A DNA stretch of 64,000 nucleotides, from positions 741,313 through 805,312 of the forward strand of contig VWYX01000343.1 in the NCBI GenBank assembly GCA_013396525.1. The letters are read 5' to 3'. The notes below the pieces were generated by a model. The model worked only from the letters and a program-made list of their open reading frames with translations. It did not search any database and was not told where the DNA came from. Source of the DNA: Chaetorhynchus papuensis (lineage: Eukaryota > Chordata > Aves > Passeriformes > Rhipiduridae). Below are positions 24,850 through 36,259 of this stretch, piece after piece; the first letter of the stretch is position 1; each line of letters opens with the position of its first letter. Both the position numbers and the translations under genes were made by a program.

Positions 24850-24854
24850 NNNNN
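24850..24854. other. Assembly gap of five N
   Basis: Five N follow the AT run. The position indicates that the assembler could not resolve the microsatellite; the N count is probably a placeholder and not a measured length. Confidence 0.95.
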
Positions 24855-27800
24855 AGCAACAATTTGTAGGCTTGTAGTTTGCCCTTAATAAACTAAGCTG
24901 GGTATCAGGATCACTATAGCTGCATTTACACATCTACTGTTCTCCCAGGTCCTGAGCTGCCTTGTTCAGAGGTAGATCTGTTTTCTCTGTGCCATATGGC
25001 AATATGTTATGAAAATATATGCTTTAATGTTAATAAAATTATGGTAGCCATTTTTTTTTATCCATGGAAAAACAAGGGAAAAAAAGCAAAGATAAAATCA
25101 AAGATACACAAGGAGAAAAAATGACAAGAGGAATACAATGGTTTGTCATCTGACAAATGATAACATGTACTATGAATGGAGATAAAAATGCTGGTTGCCA
25201 AGGTTGAAGAGAAAAGGAGTGGGGAAGTGACAAAAGAGTTCTGGTGAACACCCACAGAGTGAAGATAAAAGAATGACAATTACCATCACAGAATAGTTCG
25301 AAAAGTGAGTCAAACCATAAAATATGAACCACTGGAGTAATGGGTGTTAGATACACTAACATTTTGCTTTAATCAGTGGTAAAGAGCTATCTGCAGGGTG
25401 GAAAGCAGCTGAATAATCAGAGAACAATAAGAGGATGAATCAGGGCCTTCACAAGTCATCTGAGGTAAGTCATTAATAATGAGAAGACCCAAAAATGGAG
25501 GTCATGCTGGAAAAGGTCTGTGCAATGTGATAGGCTTGGATTGGATACTATGCAAAACGATAGATCCCTACGTCAAGACTGAGAAATGTGGAGAGAGGGA
25601 AAGATGATAGTAATTTAACAAAACAAAGGTTGAAATCATGTGGAATTTTCTAACATGGGAATTGTCTTTCTTTTTTGACCTCAAGAGACACATGAATAAT
25701 GAGAGGTGAGAAGCAATAGTAGAAAGAAGCAAAAGAGAAACTTGATGTTAAACCCACCAACAACAAAACACACAGCTGATAAATGAAATAAGCGGTTAAA
25801 TAAGAATAGAAAGGAGACAAAGGTCTTTGTTATTGCACTCAGAGAAGGAAATAACAAGGATATACATATTTCACACTTTCCTGCTGAATTCATTTCTACT
25901 GTTTGAGTAGTAAGAATAGCTTGGTTTGAATACTCATGATAGAAATTTGGCCTCAGTCAGAAAAGAGAAAAAACTGTGGCTGTTACAGGTGTGCAGTGTT
26001 TTCTTACTTGTGGCTGCCACAGATGTCCTGAGCTTCTCATCCTGAGGCTCCTGTTTTTACTTCATCTGATTCCCCTGCAACCTAATTGGAGGCAAATTAC
26101 AGGCGTCAGTAAGAGCTGGCATGTTTTTTCTATTACATTAAGTGGTTTCTCATTTGTGCCAGAGTGTGTAGTGTAAAAACTTCTAAATTACATACTTCTT
26201 GTGACTGTGGCTTCTATGGAGCAAATTGTTAAAAAACATGTTTCCCTGATTGATGTTCCCAGAATTGCAGACAATAATCAATGCCTATAGTCATGTGGGG
26301 AGGACTTGTCCCAGGGCATATTGTCTTCTGTTTATAGTTCCTGGTGACTTGTAATTCTTGCTTTTTTTGCTTCCACACTCTTTGCTTTCCCCACACCCAT
26401 GGGAAAGAAAGTGTTTTCTGTTGTGTTGGGAGTTGAGATATAATGGACTAGCTCCTGCCTTCCTCTGAAATTGGTTTATGCCAGATTCCCTGCAATATAA
26501 AGGAACATGTTTTTGTGCCATAATCATCTCCTTAGGAGGAGGCTTGAAGAAATTCTGGATTCTGCAGCAGGACTCTACAATGGCCCTCTCCAAGAGCCAG
26601 TGGAGTGCTTGCCTGTGCTCCCTTGCAAAGGAACTGTACTGCTGTACTACAGCTATTTGTGCCTTCTGGGAACAGTCTTTTGGGGATGACTCAGCTGAGA
26701 GAAGGCTGTTTGTGTGTTACGTCAGAGCTCAGGTTTGATCCTAAATCACTGTTTACTCAAAGCAAAACCCCAGATGTAGGACTGTGGAACCCTAAGCTGA
26801 GTCTGTACCCTTGGGAGGTCTTTAGTAGTGAATCCTTATTCACAGTGAAGTCCAGTTTGGACAGAATCAAGCTGAGACTGAGAAATCCTAGCTGAGATAG
26901 GAGCTGCATTTCTTAGGCAGACCCAAGCTGTTGCTTACTGCGTTTTAGCTGAGAAAGGAGCTCACTGCTGGTTCTCTGCCCACTCTCTGCTGCTGTGAAA
27001 CTGTAGGCTTCAGCTGAAGAGAGGAAGGGATGCTGTTCACTAATACCTTCCAGAAACAGGCTAGAAAGGGAACGTGTATGTCTGGGAGATGCGGCTCCAA
27101 TTTCAGCTTTGCAGAAACACCTGATACCTGCCCTGCTGGGCTCAGACCAGCTCTGCAGGAGGCAGAGGCAGCCCCTCCAGTCTCTGTTGGCTAGCTACTG
27201 TAAGCTTGAGTGTTTTGTCAGTGATAACAGCTATCACAGGTGTCAAAGCTCAGACTTCAAAATAAGGTTTTCTGTAGGGTTTAAGGTTATGTTTACACTG
27301 CAGCACAAGGCCAGACTGAAGGTACTGGACACCAAGTAAGCATAATAGTGGCCATCTTGTCTGTGCAGTAGTGAATAGGTAGTTGAGAATTTGGTTCTCA
27401 GTGAGTTCTAAGTTCTTTCAGCTCTCATCTTCCTTGTTCTGTGCTGAGATGCTCAGATCACCCATTATCTTCATAGTACTTTAAATGAGGTAGACTGCTG
27501 TACCTGTTATGATTATCCAAATAAGTACATCCTCTCTCCACACATATACAGTTTCTTTAGGCTACACAGGGTTTCTAGACTGACTTTTATGTTATTTCCT
27601 GTTTATAAGTCTATCCAAAGGTATTTTGCATTATTTCTTAATCTGTGACAAAAAGTATGTGCATTTGAATTGTTTCATATGACTATGTACATAACTTACA
27701 GAAGTGCTGGTAACAAAGGCTAGGACACTTTGCATATATTTTTCATCTGCAATGCACAGTTTGATTTTTGAGTCCTTTGAAGCATTGGTGAGCCTTCTTC

Positions 27801-28497
27801 AGGCTTTACAGTTCATGTAACAAATCACATACTATTGTTAGTTGGAGTTAATTTTTCAGTAATGTGTTACAAGCAACACAGGAACTTCTTTATCCCTTTA
27901 CTTGCAAATTTTGTCTTTCAAGGCATATATTTTTGTTCTACTTGTATTGCAATTCAGTCAAGAGATGTGTTCTAGACATATTTATTCTTAAAAGCATGTT
28001 AGTATCATTTATAGTGTCAGATTCCTTGCAGTTCTATTTCATCTGTTTATAAGGTCTTTTTTCTACTGTTGCTTACAGTACTGTTAAGCATTTGATTCTA
28101 CACTTGAAGGATGTTAATTGCCTGCATATTTGGGGTTCTCATTTGTGGTTTTAGTCATAAAAAAGAATGATACTAGATTCTTTTTCAACAAAAACAATGC
28201 TTGGTTTTATTTTAATTGTTAATAAATTAGTTTTAGTTCAATTATTCTGTCCTAATGAACAGTGGCATGGAGGTGGGAGGGAGGGAATTTTGGCTTACAT
28301 TACACCCTAGGGCCACATTAGGCTTTTATCAGACAAAATTTAGCTCTTAAGAGCCACAGGATTTACAGGTTCTCACCTAAATACATTTTGTCCAGAACCC
28401 TTAAAATCTGACTCTCTCCACTGTATGTGCACTTAGTCAGTCTTATCTAATTCTTAGCACCCTGTCTGCTTTTTTACTTCAATACCTGAGAAGATGC

Positions 28498-28543
28498 AGG
28501 TTTATTTTCAGAGAGAGCAGAGGTTTATTTTCAGATGGAGCAA
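28498..28543. repeat. Tandem duplication, 23 bp x 2
   Basis: Copies 28498-28520 and 28521-28543 both start AGGTTTATTTTCAGA and differ at a few positions near the end. Confidence 0.85.
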
Positions 28544-30239
28544 AGGCATTCCAAATGACTTCACTTTTTGGATCTCTCCTTAACACACAAAAGAAAATAA
28601 AAATCCATGCACTCAGGTGAGCTGTAAACTGTCAGTCTTTCTCCATAAGCTTCTTGGAGCACAGTGATAACAGTATTTAAATTATTATTCTGCTGTATTA
28701 AACCAGGATTGGTCAAAGTTGGTTTAGCTCAGCTGGACTTGTAAGAAAGCAAGGGCTGGGCAGTTTCCAGCCAAGGACTGACATGAATATGACAGCAAAA
28801 ATGCCTGGGTGGAGCAGCTTGTAATAAATTCTTGTAAATTCAGGAGGAGAAGATAGAGAGCACAAGTGGCACTTTTTGAAGGGTGATCATAGCCGTCCTT
28901 CCCATTTCATGCTTTTTCTTTGACTGCTGGTTTGAAGCTAGGACTTAAATGTTTCATTTTATTACTGATGGTATAAAGTTCTCGTTACATTTGAAGAGTA
29001 TTTCCAGTAAGAACATAGTTGGTATTTTCAGTGGTGAAAATTCTATCACAGATTTAATGAATCTTGACTAATTTAGCCAATTATTGATTGAAAGTGTTAA
29101 CAATTAAAACTGAGTTTCTAACATTATTATTAAGTAATCATGTTTCTTAATAGAGTGGTTATGCTGTACAGGGAAATAAATTTCACCTACAGTTCATATT
29201 ATTTATATAGCTTTTAAAAATCTTTAATATATTTATCCTTGGATCACTTCAGTAACACAGGCATGCATAATTATGTTCTTGCTCCTTCTTCTCTTTAAAT
29301 AAACAGAGACAGACTGAATAACTGATTTAATTGCTGAAAGATGCAGATAGGTATCAGATAAGTTTTAGAATAATTTACATGAGATAGACACCTATCCCAC
29401 TTAGCTGTTTTCAAAGCACCCAGTAAATGTCACAGAGAAACCATCTATGCATCTGTGTTCTATTTGAATCACAAAATACGATCGTGACAGTCTCCCTTTC
29501 TTACAAGAAATATCCTGTTTGTGTTTCAGGGTTTATTCTTTGTATTCTCTATAAGTGAGAAGTTGTTGTTCGGGGTTTGTGCAGAGGCTTGACCAAAGGG
29601 AGCTACTCCTTACCTAGTTCATGACCAAGCCTGATCTGGATTTAGAAATGGTGTTCCTCGGCAAATGTCACTTGAGGAACATAGGCAAAAAGCATTCTCC
29701 TGAACAAGATGCAGGTGCTTCCCTCTCCTCCCTCAACTCTTTTTTTCAAAACAATAGGGGAGGAAGTAAGGGCCATACTTTTTGTAAAAAAACTTGCAAG
29801 TTAAGGGATGTGAGAGACCCAGGTTTAGTTCTCCCTGTAACCTTCACACTTGCCTGGGGAGCAGGCTGCACACCAAGACCACAGCCTAGCCGGCAGGAGA
29901 GCTTCTGCTCAGGGCTGCAGCTTTGTTTGGAAAAGACGTGGAGGTTTGTCAGGCTTCAGAGGGTAAGTGATCATGAGAACAAAGGGAGTGTGAGTTCTTC
30001 CAAACCCTGGGTTTGATAGTAGCTCTGTCCCACAGTGGATATCTATCCAAGGGAAGTATTGCTATTACTCCCTCTCACCCAGCTCCATTTTTAGGTGAAC
30101 TACATGACTTTGAAGGCAGAAACTAGGGGCACTTATCTTTAGCAGAGCTCTAGAGATTCCCACACACTTAGATACTATTGTTGAGCTAGGTGCCAGGAGA
30201 GGACCAAATTAAACACATGCCCATGTAATGCATTTGGTT

Positions 30240-30782
30240 CTGCTAGCAGGACTACGGAAGTTCTGTCCTCCTGTACTCAGCAGTGGTGAGGCTGCACCTT
30301 GAATCCTGTGCTCAGTTTTTGCCCCTCACTACAAGAAAGACATTGAGGTGCTGGAGTGTGTTCAGAGAAGGGAAACAAATCTGGTGAAGGATCTTTAGCA
30401 CAAGCTGGATGAGGAACAGTTGAGGGAGCTGAAGGTGTTTAGCCTGGAGAAAAGGAGGCTCAGGGGGGACTTTACTGCTTTCCACAACTGCCTGAAAGGA
30501 GGATGCAGCCAGGTAACCAGTGACAGGACAGGAGGAAATGGCTCCAAGTTGCACCAGGGGAGGTTTAGACTGCATATTAGGAAACATTTCTTCGCCGAAA
30601 GCATGCAAAATATTGGAGCAGACTGCACAAGGAGTTGAGTCACCATCCCTGGAGATATTTAAGGAGTGTGCAGATTTGGCACTTAGGGACATGGTTTAGT
30701 GGGGGGCTTGGCAGTGTTAGGTTAATGGTTGGACTCAATGACCTTCGAGGTCTTTTTCAACCTAAATGTTTCTATGACTGTG
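30240..30782 (+). mobile_element. CR1 LINE 3' fragment, plus strand
   Basis: The plus strand carries the C-terminal CR1 region (CTCAGCAGTGGTGAGGC, GTGTTTAGCCTGGAGAAAAG, AACTGCCTGAAAGGAGG) through to a full 3' end: TTGGACTCAATGACCTTCG then a TTTCTATGACTGTG terminus. The 72-codon frame at 30420-30638 holds FSLEKRRLRGD, a standard CR1 peptide. It is cut at the 5' side within the segment downstream of the reverse transcriptase. Confidence 0.94.
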
Positions 30783-33700
30783 GTTAGCTCGAGCAAGATT
30801 CCCATTCAGATGAGGTTACTGTTATTCCTGTCTGAGATACTTCTCTCTTTGTTTTTAAGGTAGAATCTGCATCGCATTCAGGAATCCCGTATGGCTATGT
30901 CAGCACCAGGCTGCAAAAACTCAGACCCCAACTGTTTAAGATACCTGATGTTACCTCAGGCACTGTGGAGCAGCCTGTGTGGCCTATGGCTGCCACTCTG
31001 GAGGGGTACAGATGCCCAGGAATTCTTGTGTCACACACATTTGCCAGCCCATGTGGCTATCTGGGATGCTCTAGGCAGTGCCAAAAAGCACTGTTATGCC
31101 TGGGAATAGGCAGCCTGAATCTCTCCCATAAACATCTCTGCAAATCTGTCTTTTCTGTGTCCTTGTACAGCTTTGTGTAGAAAGTCCTCTGCAGAGCAAA
31201 AAGTTATTCTCCTACTTTTTTCTAAATTCCTGTTGCTTAGCTATTGGGTTATTTTGTCACTTGAGAAAGAGAGATGAAAATGTTTGCTTTTCTTGGGTAT
31301 TGAGCTTTCACCCTGCAAGGATCTCCAGTTGCTCAAGGACACAGGCAAGCCAGCAGAAATAAAGTAACAGTGCCCCAACTCTGCTGACCAGAGGCTTGTG
31401 GTTATTCCTTGAGTGTGTTCTCAAGTGCCTGATGGCTTGAGTGAGACTGATATATGCTTTATTGACCTGCAGATCTGCACAATTTGCCCCCTAGAAAGGT
31501 AAAAGCCATATCAATTTCTCTGCTTTGAAAAAGCCTTTAGCTAAACTCTAGCTATTTGGTTAAATTCATCAGGTATTACCAATTTAAAATGTGATTTGGA
31601 AAAGATCTTGGAGTTAACAAAGAGTGCACAGGAGAGTACAAGGAGAAAAATCTGACCTTTGATATTTCACAGTATATGGAGGCCTCCCACAGTCAGTCAG
31701 ATGAAAATGTAAAGTGCATCAGTGCAGTATACCAAGGAACAGAACTTTTGACTTACGAATGTTACACATCCAAGAGACTTCCACCTTCCCTAAAAAAATT
31801 GTAATAATTGCAAATTTTACCTCTCAAGCTATTTTTAGAAGTTTCTCTGCTCTTCATCTTCAAGGTACTATAACAGAGTGCATGTGATGGACTACATGGC
31901 CTTCAGTATTTAGCCATTCAGGATTAGGAATCGAAAACTGAATCTTCTTGATATTTTTTTCTTTCTTTGTTTGTTTGGGGTTTTTTTGGGGTTTGGTTTG
32001 GCTTGGTTTGGTTTGGTTTGGTTTTTTTCAGTATGATTGTGTTTAAAGATCTTGTCATGGCTGTGATTAATCTTTGTTAAAAAAATCTGAAGGGATTGGT
32101 CATGTCAGGATCGAGAGCCTGAAGCACTGATGAGCATGCAAACCTATCTATGAAGAATCTTTCTTTGCACAGTTTGCAATATTGTTTAAATGAAGAGTTA
32201 TTTTCCTGCTGCTACAACCACATAATTTGCTTTACAGACATTTTCTGCTCAGAAAACAGCCAGTGGCCTGAGTTTTCCCACACTTTTCTGCTTGATTGCA
32301 GCAAATTTGTGAATAAGGTCTCCAAGTTACTCCAGTGAGAAGTATCTGGGAGATGTCCTTTGCATGTGTTCCTGAGCAAGAGTGGTTTTTTTTTGCACTG
32401 CACCCTAAAGTCTGTAGGAGGCTTTGGCTCTCCTGTTTTACCCTTAAAGAGGTTTTTTTTTCTAGGATTGTTTTTAAAAACCTTACCTTCTTACAGAAAC
32501 CATGCTGATCTGCTCTTAGTGAAGTGGCACTTGTCCTTTTCTCCCAGTGAGAGATTCCCTCTTGAATCTATACAAAATAATTTCTGTGCACTATTTCATT
32601 GCTTATTTTCTTAGAAGAAACAAGCCAAGTATTCTACAGAGCCTGCCTTCCTTTTCTTCCTAAATGGTAAAATTGCTACCTGCTCTCCACTCAGTTTCTT
32701 AGACTTTTGAATTTGCTGGAGAAGTTTATTGTAGCTTTTTATTTCCATCAAGAGGTATTTTATTCTGGTTGCATGTTGGGAATCTTCTTCCAAGATGGCT
32801 GAGGGGTGCACCATTCCAATATCAAAAATTTTGAAGGAATCTTAGTTTTTTATATAGACAGTCTAGGTTCAAAATATGCATTATGTGTATAATTTCTCTG
32901 TATCTGAGTAAAGATTTTCCAGACTTCCTTCGGAGCTGGCCTCTAAGTTTGCTTTAGTCCCTCCTGCTTTGAGAGCTGGGCAGCTGGGAAAAATCTGTCA
33001 TGGAAATTCTGTAGCACTGAAAATTTTGGATTTAGTACAGAATCCAAAAGCATTATCTCTCACATGGAACTACTTAGATCTTCTGGGATTCACAGCTGAA
33101 CTTTGGTCTTAATGTCTCATCTGCCCTGTGGGTGGGATTTTCAGAGTTTGCAGCTCTCGGACAGGACTCATAGACTTCTTGCAGCTATTTTTCTATACTG
33201 TCTCTTTTCAACAGCCTGAGGCACCTTCAGAATCCACATGGCTTGGTAGTCCATTTGAGTTCATCAGTAAGTCCTTGACATCAATTGCAAGGAGCATATT
33301 TCACTTTGGAGAGTTGTATCTGAAAAGAACCGCTATTGGATTTCAGATCTGGGATTAAAAATTCTTATATGTTGACTTTTTGTCAAAATTTTCTATTATT
33401 TTCTCTTCCTCCTTTCAGTTGAGGCTGCCACTCAATAGCAATTATTTAATTTATTCAATACCTTCTTTCATCTGTTTTGAATGCTTTCCCCTGACTTTTC
33501 TCACCCCGTGAAAACAGAAATGTTCAAATTAATTAGCTGGAATTCCTTTGTTTGCAATCGTATCTTGCCTTTTCAGTTATCCTGAGACACCAGTGATATA
33601 CTATCTCTGTACCCTGTTAGGGAAGGTGTATTTCCAGAAAAAACTTTCAGAAAACTAAGAAGGCTGCCAGTTAAACAATACTGGTTTCATCAGGAATATG

Positions 33701-35619
33701 GGGTGGATCTCATCACTATGCAACTGCTGCATAGTCTGTAAAAATTTACAGCTGAGTTTTGATAGGACATACTGTGGTTAAGTAACTTCAAGAGCAGGTG
33801 GTATTCCACCAAAAAAACTGATCTTCGATGATATGAGAGCACACAGTAGAGGTCCAGATGGGGAAAAGGATGTTTGAAAGTGGCATTTTTTCCAATTTTG
33901 GTGGTTGCTATGGCTGTCCATTCTCCATGCAAATCCAAACAATGAGTAGTGCAGGCCTCTCCTGCATAGCTCCAGTCTCAAGAGATTTGCTTTGACTTAT
34001 TGAGAAGCAGTCTGTACTCTGCCTGCATTTGGTCTGCCTGTGCATCTCCTGTCTTCATGCCACTAACAGCAAAGTTTCTGGCTATGATGATGTGATGCAA
34101 CAATTTAAAGCTAAATTTTTTGCTTCTGCTGAAGGTAAGAGATTGGTGGTTTGAAAAGCAATTGTGATGGTGGGGAAGGGGGGCACCTGCAGCTCTGTGG
34201 TTCTCTGCCTGGGTGATGGTCACTTGACTCATTGTAGCAGTAGTTTGTTTCTTGGTGGAGAAGGTGTTGCGATTTTCTTTGAAACAATCCTCTTCCTAGG
34301 AAAATACTTTGTTTTGTTAACGATTACTATTGCTCTCCTATTAAAAAAAAACCACCAAATCTTTTGATTTCCTTAAATAAAAAACACATTGCAGTGATGG
34401 AGGAAGAAGACTCAATTTCAGTCCTCTAAAACAGAAGCAACTTCAAGATGATGAAAAATTTCAAAAGAAATCATCTTCAAAGAGCCCCAATCTGGTCAAC
34501 CTTCCCAGCAGCACAGAGCCTGTGAGCAGGATAACATTGTGCATCTCCTGTTTCCTGGCCTCTCTTGGATATTATTCTGCAGATGCACTAGCTGCTGACC
34601 ACCTCCCCTGTCAGGGAGGATGAGGATGGGGTCTCTCCCCTTGATTCAGCAGCTTCTGTCATTTCAGAATAGCTGGTCTCAGGACTAAGAGAAGGAAAAG
34701 CAGATGAATATAATCATTGTTTGCTTGTTTTATAGGTCTGGGCTGAGAGCAGTTACATGTGGTTCCTCACTCAGCTGTTAACTTGAAGAGAGTTGACAAC
34801 CAGATAAAACATGGAACAGAATCTAGATGAAAATATTCACAGTGACCTAGAGGATTTAATGAGAAAAAGAGTATCGTGTTATCTATTCTTCTGTTTGTTG
34901 TAGTTCTTTTAATGCATTTTATTGCAACTACACTGGCATTATTAGGACAAATAAATATTGTTTATTTTAAAAAGTGCTTCTGGTTTTCTGGTTTTGTTTA
35001 TTTTTTTTCCATCCCTCCTGCCATGTTAACAACTTAGCTACTCTACTGGGAATGGATGAAAATAGCTCAATCTATCCATCTGAAAAGCACATAAATTTTA
35101 AGAGGCAAGAGTAAGATTTTTATATACAAGCCTAGAAGAACAGTGAGATCTGCCTCTAGGAATGTTTTTCACATATGATAGGAAGTCAAACTCTTCTTCA
35201 CAGCATACCTTTCTTTGTAACATCATCCCTAGTTTTCTTTATATTTAGCAGCCTGTCTTGTTTGATCAATCGAATATTACAAGCTCCAAGTTCCCTTTTT
35301 TTGTAACATCCTACATTCAAGCTACTGATCTTCAGTATGTCAGCTGCATCTGTGCTTTCCAAGCTTCATCCAGAAAATATTTCTAATTAAGTCCTTAAGT
35401 CAAGTCAAGCCAGCCTCTGCAAACTGTTGGGTTGTAAACACTATAAACAAAAATTTTCCTGCCATATTTCCAATAATTTATTGTTTTCCTGGTTAGATTG
35501 ATACCTTCTCTTCTCTATCATAGGTATCTAGGCCTGCAAAACAAGTAATTTCTGAAGGCTCCAATAATGTTAACAGCCAAGACATATAGTGATGCTAATG
35601 AATTCACAAAGGACTTAGC
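30783..35619. other. Unique AT-rich non-coding DNA
   Basis: No recognised gene or interspersed repeat in 4.8 kb except the TTTGG-rich tract at 32.0 kb. Open frames are 60-85 codons and unrelated to known families as far as I can see. Confidence 0.55.
31952..32029. repeat. G/T-rich tract with (GGTTT)n
   Basis: A T-rich lead gives way to several GGTTT units at about 31989-32021, with one GGCTT variant, then a T run. It belongs with the other strand-asymmetric G/T tracts in the window. Confidence 0.85.
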
Positions 35620-36259
35620 TGTGTTTTAACCCCAGCCAGTCAGTAAGTACCATGCTGCTGCTAGCTCACTCCCTCTCCTCACTTCTGGGTTGGGGAGGAG
35701 AATCAGAAAAAAGGTGAAACACATGGGTTGAGATAAGAGTTTAATAGTTGAAATAAAGTAAAATATAATACCCCTACGAATAATACTAATAGTAATAACA
35801 CCACCACCAATAGTAACTGTAATGAAAAGGAGAGAGAAAGAGAAATAAAACCCTAGAGAAAGTAGTAATGCACAGTACCACTGCTTGCCACCTACTGACT
35901 GACGCTCGGCCCATCTCACAACAGCAATAGGCCCCTCCCAGTCAACTCCCTCCAATTTTTGTGCTGCTTATGATGTTCTGTAGTCTGGAATATCCCTTTG
36001 GCCAGTTTGGGTCAGCTGTCCTGGCCATTTTCCCTCCCAGGTCCTCGTGCAGCTCCTCACTGGCAGAGCACGGGAACCTGAAAAGTCCCTGGCTCAGGGT
36101 AAGCACTGCTGAGCACCAACTGAGCCATCAGCGTGTTATCAACATCAGTGTCACACTGAATCCAAAACAGGGCACTGTAGTTTAGGGTTAGGGTTATGTG
36201 TTATGGGTTAGGATTAGTAGGAAGAAAATTACCTCTATCCCAGCTGTGTAACAGTGGCA
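35620..36259 (-). mobile_element. ERVL-like solo LTR, minus strand
   Basis: The plus strand starts TGTGTTTTAACCCCAGCCAG and contains TGGGTTGAGATAAGAG, TTTAATAG, a long A-rich ATA/ATAATA zone, TGGCCAGTTTGGGTCAG and CTCTATCCCAGCTG near the right end. These are the reverse complement of a common avian ERVL-type LTR as I remember it, whose sense strand starts near CAGCTGGGATAGAG and ends in a GGTTAAACCAC-type terminus. The sense poly(A) hexamer ATTAAA lies on the minus strand around 35733. No internal retroviral genes flank it, so it is a solo LTR. A telomere-like tract is embedded at 36182-36215. Confidence 0.85.
36182..36215. repeat. Interstitial telomere-like repeat inside the LTR
   Basis: Two perfect TTAGGG units (36182-36193) are followed by degenerate units reading TTATGTG, TTATGGG and TTAGGA. 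In the LTR family as I recall it, this interval is only a few bases between the ACAGTGC-type and CTAGTAGG-type blocks, so the tract appears to be extra sequence. Confidence 0.75.

Larger units (their letters stand above)
23166..30239. other. Long unique AT-rich stretch
   Basis: Seven kilobases without a recognised gene or interspersed repeat. It contains an AT microsatellite and an assembly gap at 24.8 kb, a purine-rich zone at 25.0-25.9 kb, a moderately GC-richer zone at 26.4-27.3 kb, a small tandem duplication at 28.5 kb and an unassigned 131-codon plus-strand frame at 29621-30016. None shows splice-bounded or family-like coding features that I can defend. Confidence 0.5.

Noticed and set aside
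25039..25362. 107-codon hydrophobic minus-strand frame as a membrane protein
   Set aside because: The phenylalanine/leucine/serine-rich translation comes from a purine-rich plus-strand stretch; it is a compositional artefact and a second frame over the same bases is equally hydrophobic.
29621..30016. 131-codon plus-strand frame as a possible exon or gene
   Set aside because: No recognisable domain or flanking gene signals. Given the AT content and 128 kb of readable strand, a few frames this long are expected by chance.
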